A stretch of 64,000 bases of DNA, from assembly GCF_003054225.1 (NCBI RefSeq), contig NZ_QBKQ01000001.1, forward strand, positions 1 through 64,000. The letters run 5' to 3'. This document shows, in pieces, positions 54,823-63,601 of the stretch. Position numbers and translations under genes: made by a program. This DNA comes from Christiangramia gaetbulicola. Its GTDB lineage: Bacteria; Bacteroidota; Bacteroidia; Flavobacteriales; Flavobacteriaceae. Numbering within the stretch: the stretch's first letter is position 1; the number at the start of each line of letters is the position of its first letter. The notes beneath the pieces are model-generated. The model saw nothing but the letters and a program-made list of their open reading frames with translations. It searched no databases and was not told where the DNA came from.

Positions 54823-55731
54823 TCACTTTAAAACTTTAGTCTTTAACCATTTAAAAATCGAAGGTAATTTACTTTTACCCTTCCGCTTATCACTGAAAAA
54901 TTCTCTTTCGCGCAATAAAAATTCGGAGAATTTCTGTTTTAAATATTCATAAAGATAATATTTCGCGTTTTGAACATAAATTTTATTACAATTACTATTT
55001 TTTAAATGATTCTCTATCTTTTTCCAGCTTAGGATTGTACTTTCAACCTTTTCGATTGAATCTATAGAACTTAAATTTCCTGGTACATCATATCGATAGT
55101 AAGCGACCGATTGCGGAACGAATTTTATTTTATCTGCCTCTAGAATAACTCGTGTAAAAAACTCGGCATCATCATTGTTAGTAAGTTCCTCATCCCATTT
55201 CCCGGCTTTATTTATAAGTTCTCTAGGTGTAAGGTAAACATGAAGAGGAAAGAACTCCTGGTTTCGACCAAATGAATTCAACAAAGCTTTTCCGCTTTTG
55301 AAATTTTTGTAGGAGTGGTATTTATATTTAAAGCGGGATTTTAAATCTTTTGCACTCGTAAAACCTCCCCATTTTGCGGTAAGTATGGTATCATTCCCTG
55401 GGTAAGATTTAACCTGCTTATTCAACTTCTCTTTGTGCAGCAGATCATCTGAATCAAGGAACTGAATAAGATTCCCATTGGAGATACTAATCCCAAAATT
55501 TCTGCAGGAACCCGCTCCTTTTTTAAGATCCCCCGGTCTCCTGAAAAATTTAAAACGTTCATCTGTGCTAACAAATTCTTGAACTTGCTCTACACTAGAA
55601 TCTGTTGAGCCATCATCTATGACAATACATTCCCAATTAGTAAAGGTTTGAGCCTTTAACGACTCGAGAGTTTTAATAATATAATTTTCTCGATTATATA
55701 CCGGGATGATGATAGATACGAAATCTTGCAT
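54823..55731 (-). CDS. Glycosyltransferase family 2 (tandem paralogue E)
   Basis: A 302-residue GT-A enzyme: FVSIIIPVYNRENYIIKTLE, CIVIDDGSTDSSVEQV, GNLIQFLDSDDLLHKEKL (DSDD metal site) and DEELTNNDDAEFFTRVILE. The layout and many segments match the upstream neighbour, indicating duplication. ATG overlaps the upstream TGA-type stop by one base. Donor unknown. Confidence 0.88.
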   Translation of the reverse strand: MQDFVSIIIPVYNRENYIIKTLESLKAQTFTNWECIVIDDGSTDSSVEQVQEFVSTDERFKFFRRPGDLKKGAGSCRNFGISISNGNLIQFLDSDDLLHKEKLNKQVKSYPGNDTILTAKWGGFTSAKDLKSRFKYKYHSYKNFKSGKALLNSFGRNQEFFPLHVYLTPRELINKAGKWDEELTNNDDAEFFTRVILEADKIKFVPQSVAYYRYDVPGNLSSIDSIEKVESTILSWKKIENHLKNSNCNKIYVQNAKYYLYEYLKQKFSEFLLREREFFSDKRKGKSKLPSIFKWLKTKVLK

Positions 55732-56687
55732 CAGTTATACTTTATCTTCTGAAGTATAAAATTACCTCTATTAAAGGTACGATAAGAAACTATAGACAAT
55801 ATAGCCGCACATTTAGAAGAAATATTCATGTTTCTTTCTAAAAGAATAAATTTTTTGAATGCCTTGAAGGCATTAACATTTCTATCTAAAATCAACTTTT
55901 TAAAAGAATTAAGAAGGTAATTGCGTAAAAACTGATATTCCTTATTTTTGAGTTCCAATTCCTTATTTTGAAAAATCTTTAATCTAGCAAAATAATATCC
56001 CCATCTTCGGTCGCTTTCATTATCACTATAAGTAATTCCCTCTTCATGCTTTCTTAAGTAGACAAGAACTTCCTTGGTAATACTATATTCTTCGATCTGT
56101 TTTAACATTCTTAGATGAAACTCCCATTCCTGGGCTGCAGCCAATTCTTCATCGAATAGTTTTTCCTGTTCCGCTAAAAATTCTCTCTTCCATAGTGGAG
56201 TCTGGGTAAGCCAACCAATTTTCATTGTTAAATAGTCGTAAAAAAAATCTTCTGACCAGATATTTTTAAATCTTAATCGTATTACCTCATTTTGATTTTT
56301 TTCAAAAACCATGGATTGACAGATACAGAATTTAGTTTCGGAATTCTGAAGAATCCTTAGCTGATTCTCTAACTTTTGGGGATGCATTAAGTCATCACTA
56401 TCAAACCAGTTAATATATTCTCCCTTGCACAATTCAAACCCAAAATTACGACAGGCGTTTGCTCCTTTTGAATAATTTTGGGGTCTACGATAAAAGAAAA
56501 AGCGAGGATCCTTTTCAGTATAAAATTCTAATAATTTATCGGTATGATCCTCAGAACCATCATCTATGACAAGACATTCCCAATTTAAAAAAGTCTGAGC
56601 TAAAATGGAATCCAAAGTTTCTCCAAGAAAAGCTACCCTATTGAAGGTAGGAATAATTATGGAAACTGTTGGAATAGTGCTTTTCAT
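55731..56687 (-). CDS. Glycosyltransferase family 2 (tandem paralogue F)
   Basis: A 318-residue GT-A enzyme, sister of the following gene: VSIIIPTFNRVAFLGETLD, CLVIDDGSEDHTDKLL, GEYINWFDSDDLMHPQKL and DEELAAAQEWEFHLRMLKQ. Both also resemble the GT2 at 44922. The repeated NWECxVIDDGS segment in all three marks one subfamily expanded within this locus. Confidence 0.88.
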   Translation of the reverse strand: MKSTIPTVSIIIPTFNRVAFLGETLDSILAQTFLNWECLVIDDGSEDHTDKLLEFYTEKDPRFFFYRRPQNYSKGANACRNFGFELCKGEYINWFDSDDLMHPQKLENQLRILQNSETKFCICQSMVFEKNQNEVIRLRFKNIWSEDFFYDYLTMKIGWLTQTPLWKREFLAEQEKLFDEELAAAQEWEFHLRMLKQIEEYSITKEVLVYLRKHEEGITYSDNESDRRWGYYFARLKIFQNKELELKNKEYQFLRNYLLNSFKKLILDRNVNAFKAFKKFILLERNMNISSKCAAILSIVSYRTFNRGNFILQKIKYN

Positions 56688-56699
56688 TTAGATTGATTG

Positions 56700-57533
56700 T
56701 TAAAACCTTATTTTAGATAAATGCCTGAAATATAATCTATAAGCTTTGATCTCCTGATATTTTCGATTTACTAGTCTGTCAAAATAAAAAAAGATGATCT
56801 CTTTTGTATTCATTAACCAGGGGCGATCTTTAATAGCAAAATGAAGGACGGAAATAGTTTTTTCTTCGGGATCGTCAAGATTTAGATTATATCCATTTTC
56901 CTTAATTATTTTATCCAGTAGAAATACAAATGCATTAAAAATAGCCGGAACTCTCCAATCCAGTTGATTTTTAAATTCCTGCTTGAAATAATAGTGTATA
57001 AGATCCTGATCAGAAAAATCTGTTTTTTTTGATTGTACTACTTGCCAGTTTTCGAAAATTTTTTCCGGAGTTCCAGCCTTCGGTTCTATGACCATCATCC
57101 CGGTATTGGGCATATCCCAGTCTTCGAAACCACTTACTTGTTCTGAAGCAGCAGCAAAAGTAAGGTGGGGCTTATTAAAGAGTTCATCAACATTTTTTAT
57201 GACCAGCATATCACTATCCAGGAATACTATCTTCTTAAATTCCGTAAGACCAAAAACCTGTAATTTATCAAAAGTATGCACCCATCTTCTAGAATGCATA
57301 TATCTGCTATTTTTATCGGGTATGACAAAACTCTTTTTCAGAACTTTGAATTCAACATGGTATTTCTTCAGCGTTTCAATAATCTTCTTGTTCTTTTTTA
57401 TAAAGTCGGAAGTCATTAAAACTATTAGTGGGTATTTGCTTTCAACAATTTTGAGAGAATTGGCTAACACCAGTACTCCTTTTAAATAATCAGGACTGGA
57501 TAATAATGTAACAAAAGTCTTATTCTTATCCAT
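56700..57533 (-). CDS. Glycosyltransferase family 8-like (glycogenin type)
   Basis: A 277-residue GT-A retaining enzyme: TFVTLLSSPDYLKGVLVLAN, the DxD site FLDSDMLVIKNVDELF near residue 105, and PNTGMMVIEPKAGT with FSDQDLIHYYF. The C-terminal HFAIKDRPWLMN fits the family's HxxGxxKPW ending in altered form. It starts one base inside the stop of the upstream fusion gene. Confidence 0.83.
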   Translation of the reverse strand: MDKNKTFVTLLSSPDYLKGVLVLANSLKIVESKYPLIVLMTSDFIKKNKKIIETLKKYHVEFKVLKKSFVIPDKNSRYMHSRRWVHTFDKLQVFGLTEFKKIVFLDSDMLVIKNVDELFNKPHLTFAAASEQVSGFEDWDMPNTGMMVIEPKAGTPEKIFENWQVVQSKKTDFSDQDLIHYYFKQEFKNQLDWRVPAIFNAFVFLLDKIIKENGYNLNLDDPEEKTISVLHFAIKDRPWLMNTKEIIFFYFDRLVNRKYQEIKAYRLYFRHLSKIRF

Positions 57534-59059
57534 CAGATCCTTTTCCCTTTTAATGCGCGTATTCTTTTCAGGTTTTTGCTATTCTTACGTATAGCTATAT
57601 AATCTGATCCCAACTGATAAATCATAAAGCTATGTTTTTTTAGAAAAGTAACAGAAGCTGTTTTATCTGGATGGTTTAGATGTTTATGTTCATAAAGAAT
57701 TATTTCTGGGGAAAATTTATCCAGTTCCAACTGAGACAGAACAGCCCAGTCGTATCCCTCGACATCAATATGTAAAAGATCTATAAAATTTACCCTGTTT
57801 CTCTTTAAAAGTTCGGTAAGGGTAATTCCCAAAACCTTTTTTTCCTTGATATAAGGCGCTAACACACCATTTAAATGATCTGTTATATTACTTTTCTTAA
57901 AGGATCCTAATTGCTCTATCCAGGCAGGAAGATCAGGCCTCTCTTTTTTTGCATTTTCACTTACAAAATAAAAAGTTTGCCATGAACCATTATTGATCGC
58001 AACATTTTCAAAATTAAACCTGTTTTCATTCCCGTAATTTTCCTTAAGTTGCTTAAAAAGATATGGGACCGGTTCTACGAAAAGTATTTTCCACCTTAAA
58101 TTTTTCAAAATGAGGTTATAAAGCGGATCTCCACTTTTCCCGTCATTCGAGCCGATCTGAACAATACTAGCGTTAGGCTTAGTCAAAATTTTTTCAATCC
58201 ATTTTGAAGGATTATCAAATTTTTCTTCTTTTAGACTTTTTTTCGTAGGTCGAAAATTTGCAATTAATTTTTCCTTTCTTCTTCTTATACCCTCCTTAAA
58301 TAATCTTAAATTATAGCCAGGTTTAAAATTTACTTTCTTTGTTCGAAATTTTTTTAAACGGCTTGAATACACTGGTACTCCCTGGAATGTATTCAACATA
58401 TTTTTATCATGGACTACCTGCAGCCAGGCATCCTCTTCCTTAAGCTCCATAACCTGATGATCATTCCAATCATCATGCGCCCTGGATAGAACTGTTTTGA
58501 CCTTAGAATTCGAGAGAACCTTTTCATATAAACTTAGAAACTGATTGTATGGGTATTTGAATGCAGCCAACCTGCAATTATTCCCATATTCCAGAAAAAG
58601 TCCCTGGGGGAAGTATAAAAGAGTATCCTTTTTTAAGTTGATCACTGCATTCTGAACATTTTCAATAAACCTGTAACTTAAGGCATCATCATTATCCAGC
58701 CTTGTAGTAAGCATATATTTTGTTTCAGATTTAATTCTTTTCTTGATAATAGCTGATAAATTAACCTGAAAATCTTCAAAACTGTTTACAAATACTGGTT
58801 CAATAATTGGAATCTGCTGAAGATCTTCTACAAGGTTCTTAATTTCCCTACTTGGATTAGACTGAAAAAATATGATCCATTGAAATTTTTTAACAGACTG
58901 TCCAATTATAGAAGGCAGGCAGAATTTTTTAAACAACCTGATCCTGTCTTTTTCCCAGGTTTCACCTAAAACTTCCATGTGATTCTTATCCTGCTTCCAA
59001 TCACGTTTTTTTAAGTTGAACCTGGTGATAATAATATGTTGAAAATCTAATCCCGGCAT
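57533..59059 (-). CDS. Fusion: rhamnosyltransferase-like domain plus FkbM methyltransferase
   Basis: A 508-residue two-domain protein. Residues about 8-270 match the putative rhamnosyltransferase (Glyco_trf_rhamno-type) pattern: HIIITRFNLKKRD, PSIIGQSVKKFQWIIFFQS, TTRLDNDDALSYRFIENV and HDDWNDHQVMELK. Residues about 300-480 are an FkbM-type methyltransferase: ASIVQIGSNDGKSGDPLYN (motif I), ILFVEPVPYLFKQL, FENVAINNGSW and IDLLHIDVEGYDWAVL. One protein may add and O-methylate a sugar. It overlaps the GT8 gene by one base and starts 1 bp after the upstream GT4. Confidence 0.85.
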   Translation of the reverse strand: MPGLDFQHIIITRFNLKKRDWKQDKNHMEVLGETWEKDRIRLFKKFCLPSIIGQSVKKFQWIIFFQSNPSREIKNLVEDLQQIPIIEPVFVNSFEDFQVNLSAIIKKRIKSETKYMLTTRLDNDDALSYRFIENVQNAVINLKKDTLLYFPQGLFLEYGNNCRLAAFKYPYNQFLSLYEKVLSNSKVKTVLSRAHDDWNDHQVMELKEEDAWLQVVHDKNMLNTFQGVPVYSSRLKKFRTKKVNFKPGYNLRLFKEGIRRRKEKLIANFRPTKKSLKEEKFDNPSKWIEKILTKPNASIVQIGSNDGKSGDPLYNLILKNLRWKILFVEPVPYLFKQLKENYGNENRFNFENVAINNGSWQTFYFVSENAKKERPDLPAWIEQLGSFKKSNITDHLNGVLAPYIKEKKVLGITLTELLKRNRVNFIDLLHIDVEGYDWAVLSQLELDKFSPEIILYEHKHLNHPDKTASVTFLKKHSFMIYQLGSDYIAIRKNSKNLKRIRALKGKRI

Positions 59060-59060
59060 C

Positions 59061-60158
59061 TCAACTTAATGCTTTTGAAATAGCAGAATTTAATATCGCG
59101 ATATGTTTATCCATAGTATAATCTCTCAATACTATTTCCCTTGCATTTTCCCCCATTTTTTTAGCAAGATCGGCATCGCTTGCCAGGAGTATAATATTAG
59201 CTGCCATTTCATCAATATTATGCTCCTCACTTAGCAAACCTGTTTGGTTATGTCTAATAACATCTGCAATTCCTGCATGGGCGGTCGCGATAACAGGTAA
59301 ACCGGCTGCTCCTGCCTCGGTGATCACCACCGGAGTGCCTTCAGAATTTCCCTCGGGGGTAGTTAAAGAATGTTGAATAAATGCTCTGGAGCTTGCCATA
59401 ATTTTTCTAAGTTCATCTGGAGAGATCGATCCAACCAGTTTGATATTTTTTTCAAGCCTTAAATATCTTATTAAATTATTACAAGTATTAAAAAGTTCAC
59501 CTTCACCTGCCATGATCAATTTCGCATGAGGTAGCTTCTTTAAAACCCTGGCAAATGCGAGGATAACATAGTAAGGAGCTTTTTTATCTGTAAATCTTCC
59601 TGCTGAAAGAAAATTTGGCTTGGAAAAATCTGGTGTGATGTCAAAAAATTCTTTTCGTGGCCCGCAAACGGTATAAACTATTTTTTCCACAGGACAACCC
59701 AGGTTGATCAAATCGGTTTTCATTTTTTTAGAAACCACTATCACATAGCTGGCATACCTAAATAATTTTTTATAGGACTGGTAAGCGATTAATTGATTTT
59801 GATGATGCGCATCGAAACCATGAAAATGCACGATCAACGGAATCTTTAAATGTTCGCAAAGTTCAGCAACAGTTTCCCCAGTACTACCATATTCTGCAAA
59901 TACAAGATCTATTTTATTCACCTGGAAAGATTCAAGCAATGCTTCCTGTTCTAAAGTAAAATCATTGAGACGATAATACCCCTTGAGGATATGTTTAATT
60001 CTTTTCTGTCTTCCATAAATAATAGGCTTTCCCTGCAACATTGTGGGTAATTCGCCATTATGATAAAAAAAGATTTTCCCCTTCAAAAACTCTTTGTGGG
60101 CATTTATGAAAGTTTCTGAATATTGGTCTAAAGATGGGGAAATAAGGGCAATATTCAT
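59061..60158 (-). CDS. Glycosyltransferase family 4
   Basis: A 365-residue GT-B enzyme: ALISPSLDQYSETFINAHKE, LIVHFHGFDAHHQNQL, NFLSAGRFTDKKAPYYVIL, KLIMAGEGEL and EGTPVVITEAGAAGLPVIATAHAGI (EX7E). The start SPSxDQYSETFI group is related to the WcaL-like enzyme at 53598. Donor and acceptor unknown. Confidence 0.88.
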   Translation of the reverse strand: MNIALISPSLDQYSETFINAHKEFLKGKIFFYHNGELPTMLQGKPIIYGRQKRIKHILKGYYRLNDFTLEQEALLESFQVNKIDLVFAEYGSTGETVAELCEHLKIPLIVHFHGFDAHHQNQLIAYQSYKKLFRYASYVIVVSKKMKTDLINLGCPVEKIVYTVCGPRKEFFDITPDFSKPNFLSAGRFTDKKAPYYVILAFARVLKKLPHAKLIMAGEGELFNTCNNLIRYLRLEKNIKLVGSISPDELRKIMASSRAFIQHSLTTPEGNSEGTPVVITEAGAAGLPVIATAHAGIADVIRHNQTGLLSEEHNIDEMAANIILLASDADLAKKMGENAREIVLRDYTMDKHIAILNSAISKALS

Positions 60159-60167
60159 AAGTTCAAT

Positions 60168-61028
60168 TTAATATCCAAAATCATTCCTTCTCTTTTTTAT
60201 GGCTTTTTCAATGTGATGCTTATCTTCTTTCTCCTTAAAAATTTTCCTGAATTGCTTGAGAATTTTCACTCCACGCTTACACATTTCCTTTGCCGATAAT
60301 TGATTCCATCTACCTCCCTGGTGCACACGATAAACTGCCATATCATCCTCTAAAAAAAATCCATCTGACTTTTTTAAAGCCCATAGTTGTATCCCCCAAT
60401 CAATCGCATCGCCTAATTGAAGAATTTTTGGCATATTCGATATACAATCTTTTCTAAAGATTAAGGTGCAAGTATTGATATAATTGGAATAAATATGATT
60501 ATTAAAAGTAATTGTATGGGACTTTAAGGGATTAGCAATAAGTTCACCATCCTTTAAACGTTTGGAGTTATGGGCACAATAGCTGTATTTGGTGTATTTT
60601 TCCAAGAAATCAACCTGCTTTTGCAACTTTAAAGGATCGGTCCAGTAATCATCACCCTCACAAATAGCAATATATTTTCCTCTTGCAGCATTTAGATTAT
60701 ATAAAAAATTGAAGCGTCCTGTTGTACTACCATTAATTTTAATATTATTCTTTCTATTGTGTAAAAAAAGCCTAATCTTTTCAGGATATTTTTCAGCATA
60801 CCAGATACAAATATCTCTCGTCCCATCTGAACTATGATCCTCTCCTAAAAGAATTTCGTAAAGGAAATTTGTTTTTTGATTTAATATTCCATTCAGACAT
60901 TTCTCTATAAATTTTTTATGTTGATAGGTTACAACGCTTACAGAAACTATGGGGTCTCCATCCATAATTTGATTGTACACAATTACTTCTTCTTTTTTAT
61001 ATTTTGAGAAAAATTTAGTGTAACTCAT
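60168..61028 (-). CDS. Glycosyltransferase family 2
   Basis: A 286-residue GT-A enzyme: VSVSVVTYQHKKFIEKCLNG, EILLGEDHSSDGTRDI, and the metal site YIAICEGDDYWTDPLKLQKQ (EGDDYW), a subgroup common in Bacteroidota capsule loci. The C-terminal half (DAIDWGIQLWALKKS, VYRVHQGGRWNQLS) is typical too. It overlaps the upstream acyltransferase by 4 nt (ATGA). Confidence 0.87.
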   Translation of the reverse strand: MSYTKFFSKYKKEEVIVYNQIMDGDPIVSVSVVTYQHKKFIEKCLNGILNQKTNFLYEILLGEDHSSDGTRDICIWYAEKYPEKIRLFLHNRKNNIKINGSTTGRFNFLYNLNAARGKYIAICEGDDYWTDPLKLQKQVDFLEKYTKYSYCAHNSKRLKDGELIANPLKSHTITFNNHIYSNYINTCTLIFRKDCISNMPKILQLGDAIDWGIQLWALKKSDGFFLEDDMAVYRVHQGGRWNQLSAKEMCKRGVKILKQFRKIFKEKEDKHHIEKAIKKRRNDFGY

Positions 61029-61564
61029 TTATCCTTAACCATAGTTTTTGCAGGTATACCAACATATACTTTGCCCTTTTCACAGTTTTTGTTTACAAAA
61101 GCCAAGGATCCTATTGTTACATTATCTTCTATAATTACTCCATGTTGAATTACTGCATTAGTGCCTATGAAAACATTACTTCCAATAGTGGCACCTCCAA
61201 TCGCATTCCCTCCATCATCTAAATTGTTTGTCATCACTCTCGGACTCAAATAGCAATTGTCGCCTATGCTTAATCCTCTCGCTAAAATACTTTCGTATCT
61301 CATTGTAACATTATTACCAATTTTACAACTTCCAGAACTAGACACTTTTGAGTCTAGATAACAATTTTCACCAATTATGGTATTTTCTCGTAATTCTACA
61401 TAACTTTTGACAACTGAATTTTTACCTATTCGAACTCCATTTTTCAAAATACAATAATGTTCGATAATTACTTCATCACCTATTATAACATCATCTTCGA
61501 TAAAACAATATTTACCAATTTTGACATTTTTTCCTATTTGTGCTTTTTTAGATATAAAACTCAT
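61025..61564 (-). CDS. Hexapeptide-repeat N- or O-acyltransferase
   Basis: A 179-residue beta-helix protein built almost wholly of hexapeptide repeats (IGKNVKIGKYCFIEDDVIIG, VRIGKNSVVKSYVELRENTI) with the catalytic-type ANNxxxGNAI-like segment MTNNLDDGGNAIGGATIG and the C-terminal VYVGIPAKTMVK. It fits an acetyltransferase acting on an amino sugar, for instance a 3-amino-3,6-dideoxyhexose made by the aminotransferase at 62510. The exact sugar is not decided. Confidence 0.85.
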   Translation of the reverse strand: MSFISKKAQIGKNVKIGKYCFIEDDVIIGDEVIIEHYCILKNGVRIGKNSVVKSYVELRENTIIGENCYLDSKVSSSGSCKIGNNVTMRYESILARGLSIGDNCYLSPRVMTNNLDDGGNAIGGATIGSNVFIGTNAVIQHGVIIEDNVTIGSLAFVNKNCEKGKVYVGIPAKTMVKDK

Positions 61565-61583
61565 ATTTCATAATATTAAAATA

Positions 61584-62513
61584 CTATTCAGAGAACTTTG
61601 GAATACCTTTTAAGTTGCCATTAAACTCTCGTTCTTCAGCTGGAAGTCCAATTAATAGCTGTTTGGACCTTTTTGTGTTTTTTACAATAACCGCACCTGC
61701 CGCCACTACCGTAAATTGATGAATTTTAACCTTTGGTCTAAATGTCACAGAGGACCCAATAAAGCAAAAGTCTGCAATTTTGGTATTTCCACCGGTTACT
61801 ACATTATTTGCAAAATGTACATTCTGACCAATTTTTGTACCGTGGCCTATCCTTGCTCCTGGAGCAATAACCGTATTAATACCTACTCTCGTATCTTCAT
61901 TCAAAGAACCTCTTACAATAACAGAGTTTGCCCCAATAAAACAATTATCTTCAATAAAAACCCCTCCTAATTGGGGTTGCCTAATTTTTTCGTTGTTATT
62001 TTTCCAGACCCAAGCAGTTCCAGTGGCACCTATCGTACAATTAGGCTCAATAATGACATTCTTCCCAATTGAAGAATTATCGTTAATAATACAATGAGAT
62101 TTTATAATTGTATTATCTCCAATTCTCGATTTTCCTATAACGACGAATGGATCTATCTGAACATTCTTTCCTAAGTTTGCCTTCTTATGAATAATTGCTG
62201 ATTTACTTATATGACCATTTGATTTTTCCTGAAACATTGAATTTAAAAGTTGATAATAAATTAATTGTGGGTTTTCTTCCACATGAAGAAAACCATTTTC
62301 AGAACGAATATCTAAATTGACTGAAGTAATTATAAGAGATCTTTCTAGATTATAGGTCCAATTATCACCCACAAAAAAATAAAATCCATTAGATTCAGGT
62401 TCAAACAATGAGCAAATCTTATAGGATGTATGCTTAGTACCTGAAAAAGAATACTTAATCTTATTAATTTTCAAATAATCAATTATTTCCTCAAATGATA
62501 ACTCCACATTCAA
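61584..62513 (-). CDS. LpxD-like hexapeptide acyltransferase
   Basis: A 309-residue protein. Residues 1-90 form an N-terminal domain (LSFEEIIDYLKINKIKYSFSG) that is not a typical LpxD uridine-binding domain; residues 105-290 are a left-handed beta-helix (KANLGKNVQIDPFVVIGKSR, ARIGHGTKIGQNVHFANNVV, ADFCFIGSSVTFRPKVKIH) ending QLLIGLPAEE. The ARIGHGTKIGQNVHFANN portion resembles LpxD, but the context is amino-sugar modification. Start TTG at 62513, giving a TTGA overlap with the upstream aminotransferase stop. Confidence 0.8.
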   Translation of the reverse strand: MNVELSFEEIIDYLKINKIKYSFSGTKHTSYKICSLFEPESNGFYFFVGDNWTYNLERSLIITSVNLDIRSENGFLHVEENPQLIYYQLLNSMFQEKSNGHISKSAIIHKKANLGKNVQIDPFVVIGKSRIGDNTIIKSHCIINDNSSIGKNVIIEPNCTIGATGTAWVWKNNNEKIRQPQLGGVFIEDNCFIGANSVIVRGSLNEDTRVGINTVIAPGARIGHGTKIGQNVHFANNVVTGGNTKIADFCFIGSSVTFRPKVKIHQFTVVAAGAVIVKNTKRSKQLLIGLPAEEREFNGNLKGIPKFSE

Positions 62514-63601
62514 ATATTATAAATGGTAACATTTTTTTTAATTGTATCACAAATCTGATCTAAAACATTTTCATGAAGCCCTTCGAATAAGGGCAAGCAA
62601 AGAATATTTTTAGAAATCTTATCTGCTACCTCCATTTCACATTCTTCCAAATAATTTAATGAATTTAGACATGGGTAAAAATATCTTCTTGGAAAAACAC
62701 CAAGGTTTTCCAAATTAAATTTAATATCAAGAAGCATTTTTTCTGTTTTAAAAATAACCGGATAATAACTGTAATTCCAATTAGATCCTTCCCTTATTTT
62801 TAATTTCTTGATCTCGAAGCAATCTAAATTCTGATTATAAAAATTTACTTGCTTCTTCCTATTTTCTATAATTTGATCAATATAAGGCAATACGGATAGC
62901 CCCATTGCAGCCTGCAATTCACTCATTTTTGCATTGATCCCTAGTCCATGAAAATCTTCCTGCCCTTTATGCCCAAAATTATGATGGTAAAATAATTTTT
63001 GAAATACCGTATCATCACTTGCAAATAGAGCTCCTCCCTCCCCGGTATGAAAAATCTTGGTTGCATGAAAACTACAGGTACTCACATCGCCATATTCAAA
63101 AATAGACTTTCCTTTATATTTTGCACCAAAACAATGTGCCGCGTCATAGATCACTTTTAAATTATAATTTTTCGCCAACTTCTCAATAGCTTCCACGTTA
63201 CAGGGATTACCAAAAACATGGGTTGCCAGGATTGCAGATGTCTCTTCAGTTATCGCCGCTTCGATTTTGGTTTCATCTATGGTTAGATATTCCGGATGAA
63301 TATCTACGAAAACGGGCTTGCACCCCTCCCAAACAATACTAGAAGTCGTGGCGACGTAAGAAAAGGGAGTAGTAATGATCTCTCCTTTCAATCCGAGAGC
63401 TTTTATAGCTATTTGCAAAGGCAATGTTCCATTTGTGGTTGCGAGGATATTAGGGACTTGCAGGTAGGAGCTTAGCTTTTCCTCAAGTTCCTTAACCAGC
63501 ACCCCCCTATTAGTGATCCAGCCTGCTTCCCAAGCCCGGGACAGAACAGCCTGGTATTCTTCCTGAGGCGGTAAAAATGTTTTTGTAACCGGAATCATCA
63601 T
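62510..63601 (-). CDS. DegT/DnrJ/EryC1/StrS-family sugar aminotransferase
   Basis: A 363-residue PLP enzyme that adds an amino group to a nucleotide-linked keto sugar. It has the N-terminal TNRGVLVKELEEKLSSYL and ATTNGTLPLQIAIKALGL patterns, PFSYVATTSSIVWEGCKPVFVDI, the PLP aspartate in YDAAHCFGAKYKG and the catalytic lysine in STCSFHATKIFHTGEGGAL (SFHATK). Together with the two downstream acyltransferases it forms an N-acyl amino-sugar module. Its ATG overlaps the stop of the upstream Wzt gene by one base. Confidence 0.92.
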   Translation of the reverse strand: MMIPVTKTFLPPQEEYQAVLSRAWEAGWITNRGVLVKELEEKLSSYLQVPNILATTNGTLPLQIAIKALGLKGEIITTPFSYVATTSSIVWEGCKPVFVDIHPEYLTIDETKIEAAITEETSAILATHVFGNPCNVEAIEKLAKNYNLKVIYDAAHCFGAKYKGKSIFEYGDVSTCSFHATKIFHTGEGGALFASDDTVFQKLFYHHNFGHKGQEDFHGLGINAKMSELQAAMGLSVLPYIDQIIENRKKQVNFYNQNLDCFEIKKLKIREGSNWNYSYYPVIFKTEKMLLDIKFNLENLGVFPRRYFYPCLNSLNYLEECEMEVADKISKNILCLPLFEGLHENVLDQICDTIKKNVTIYNI

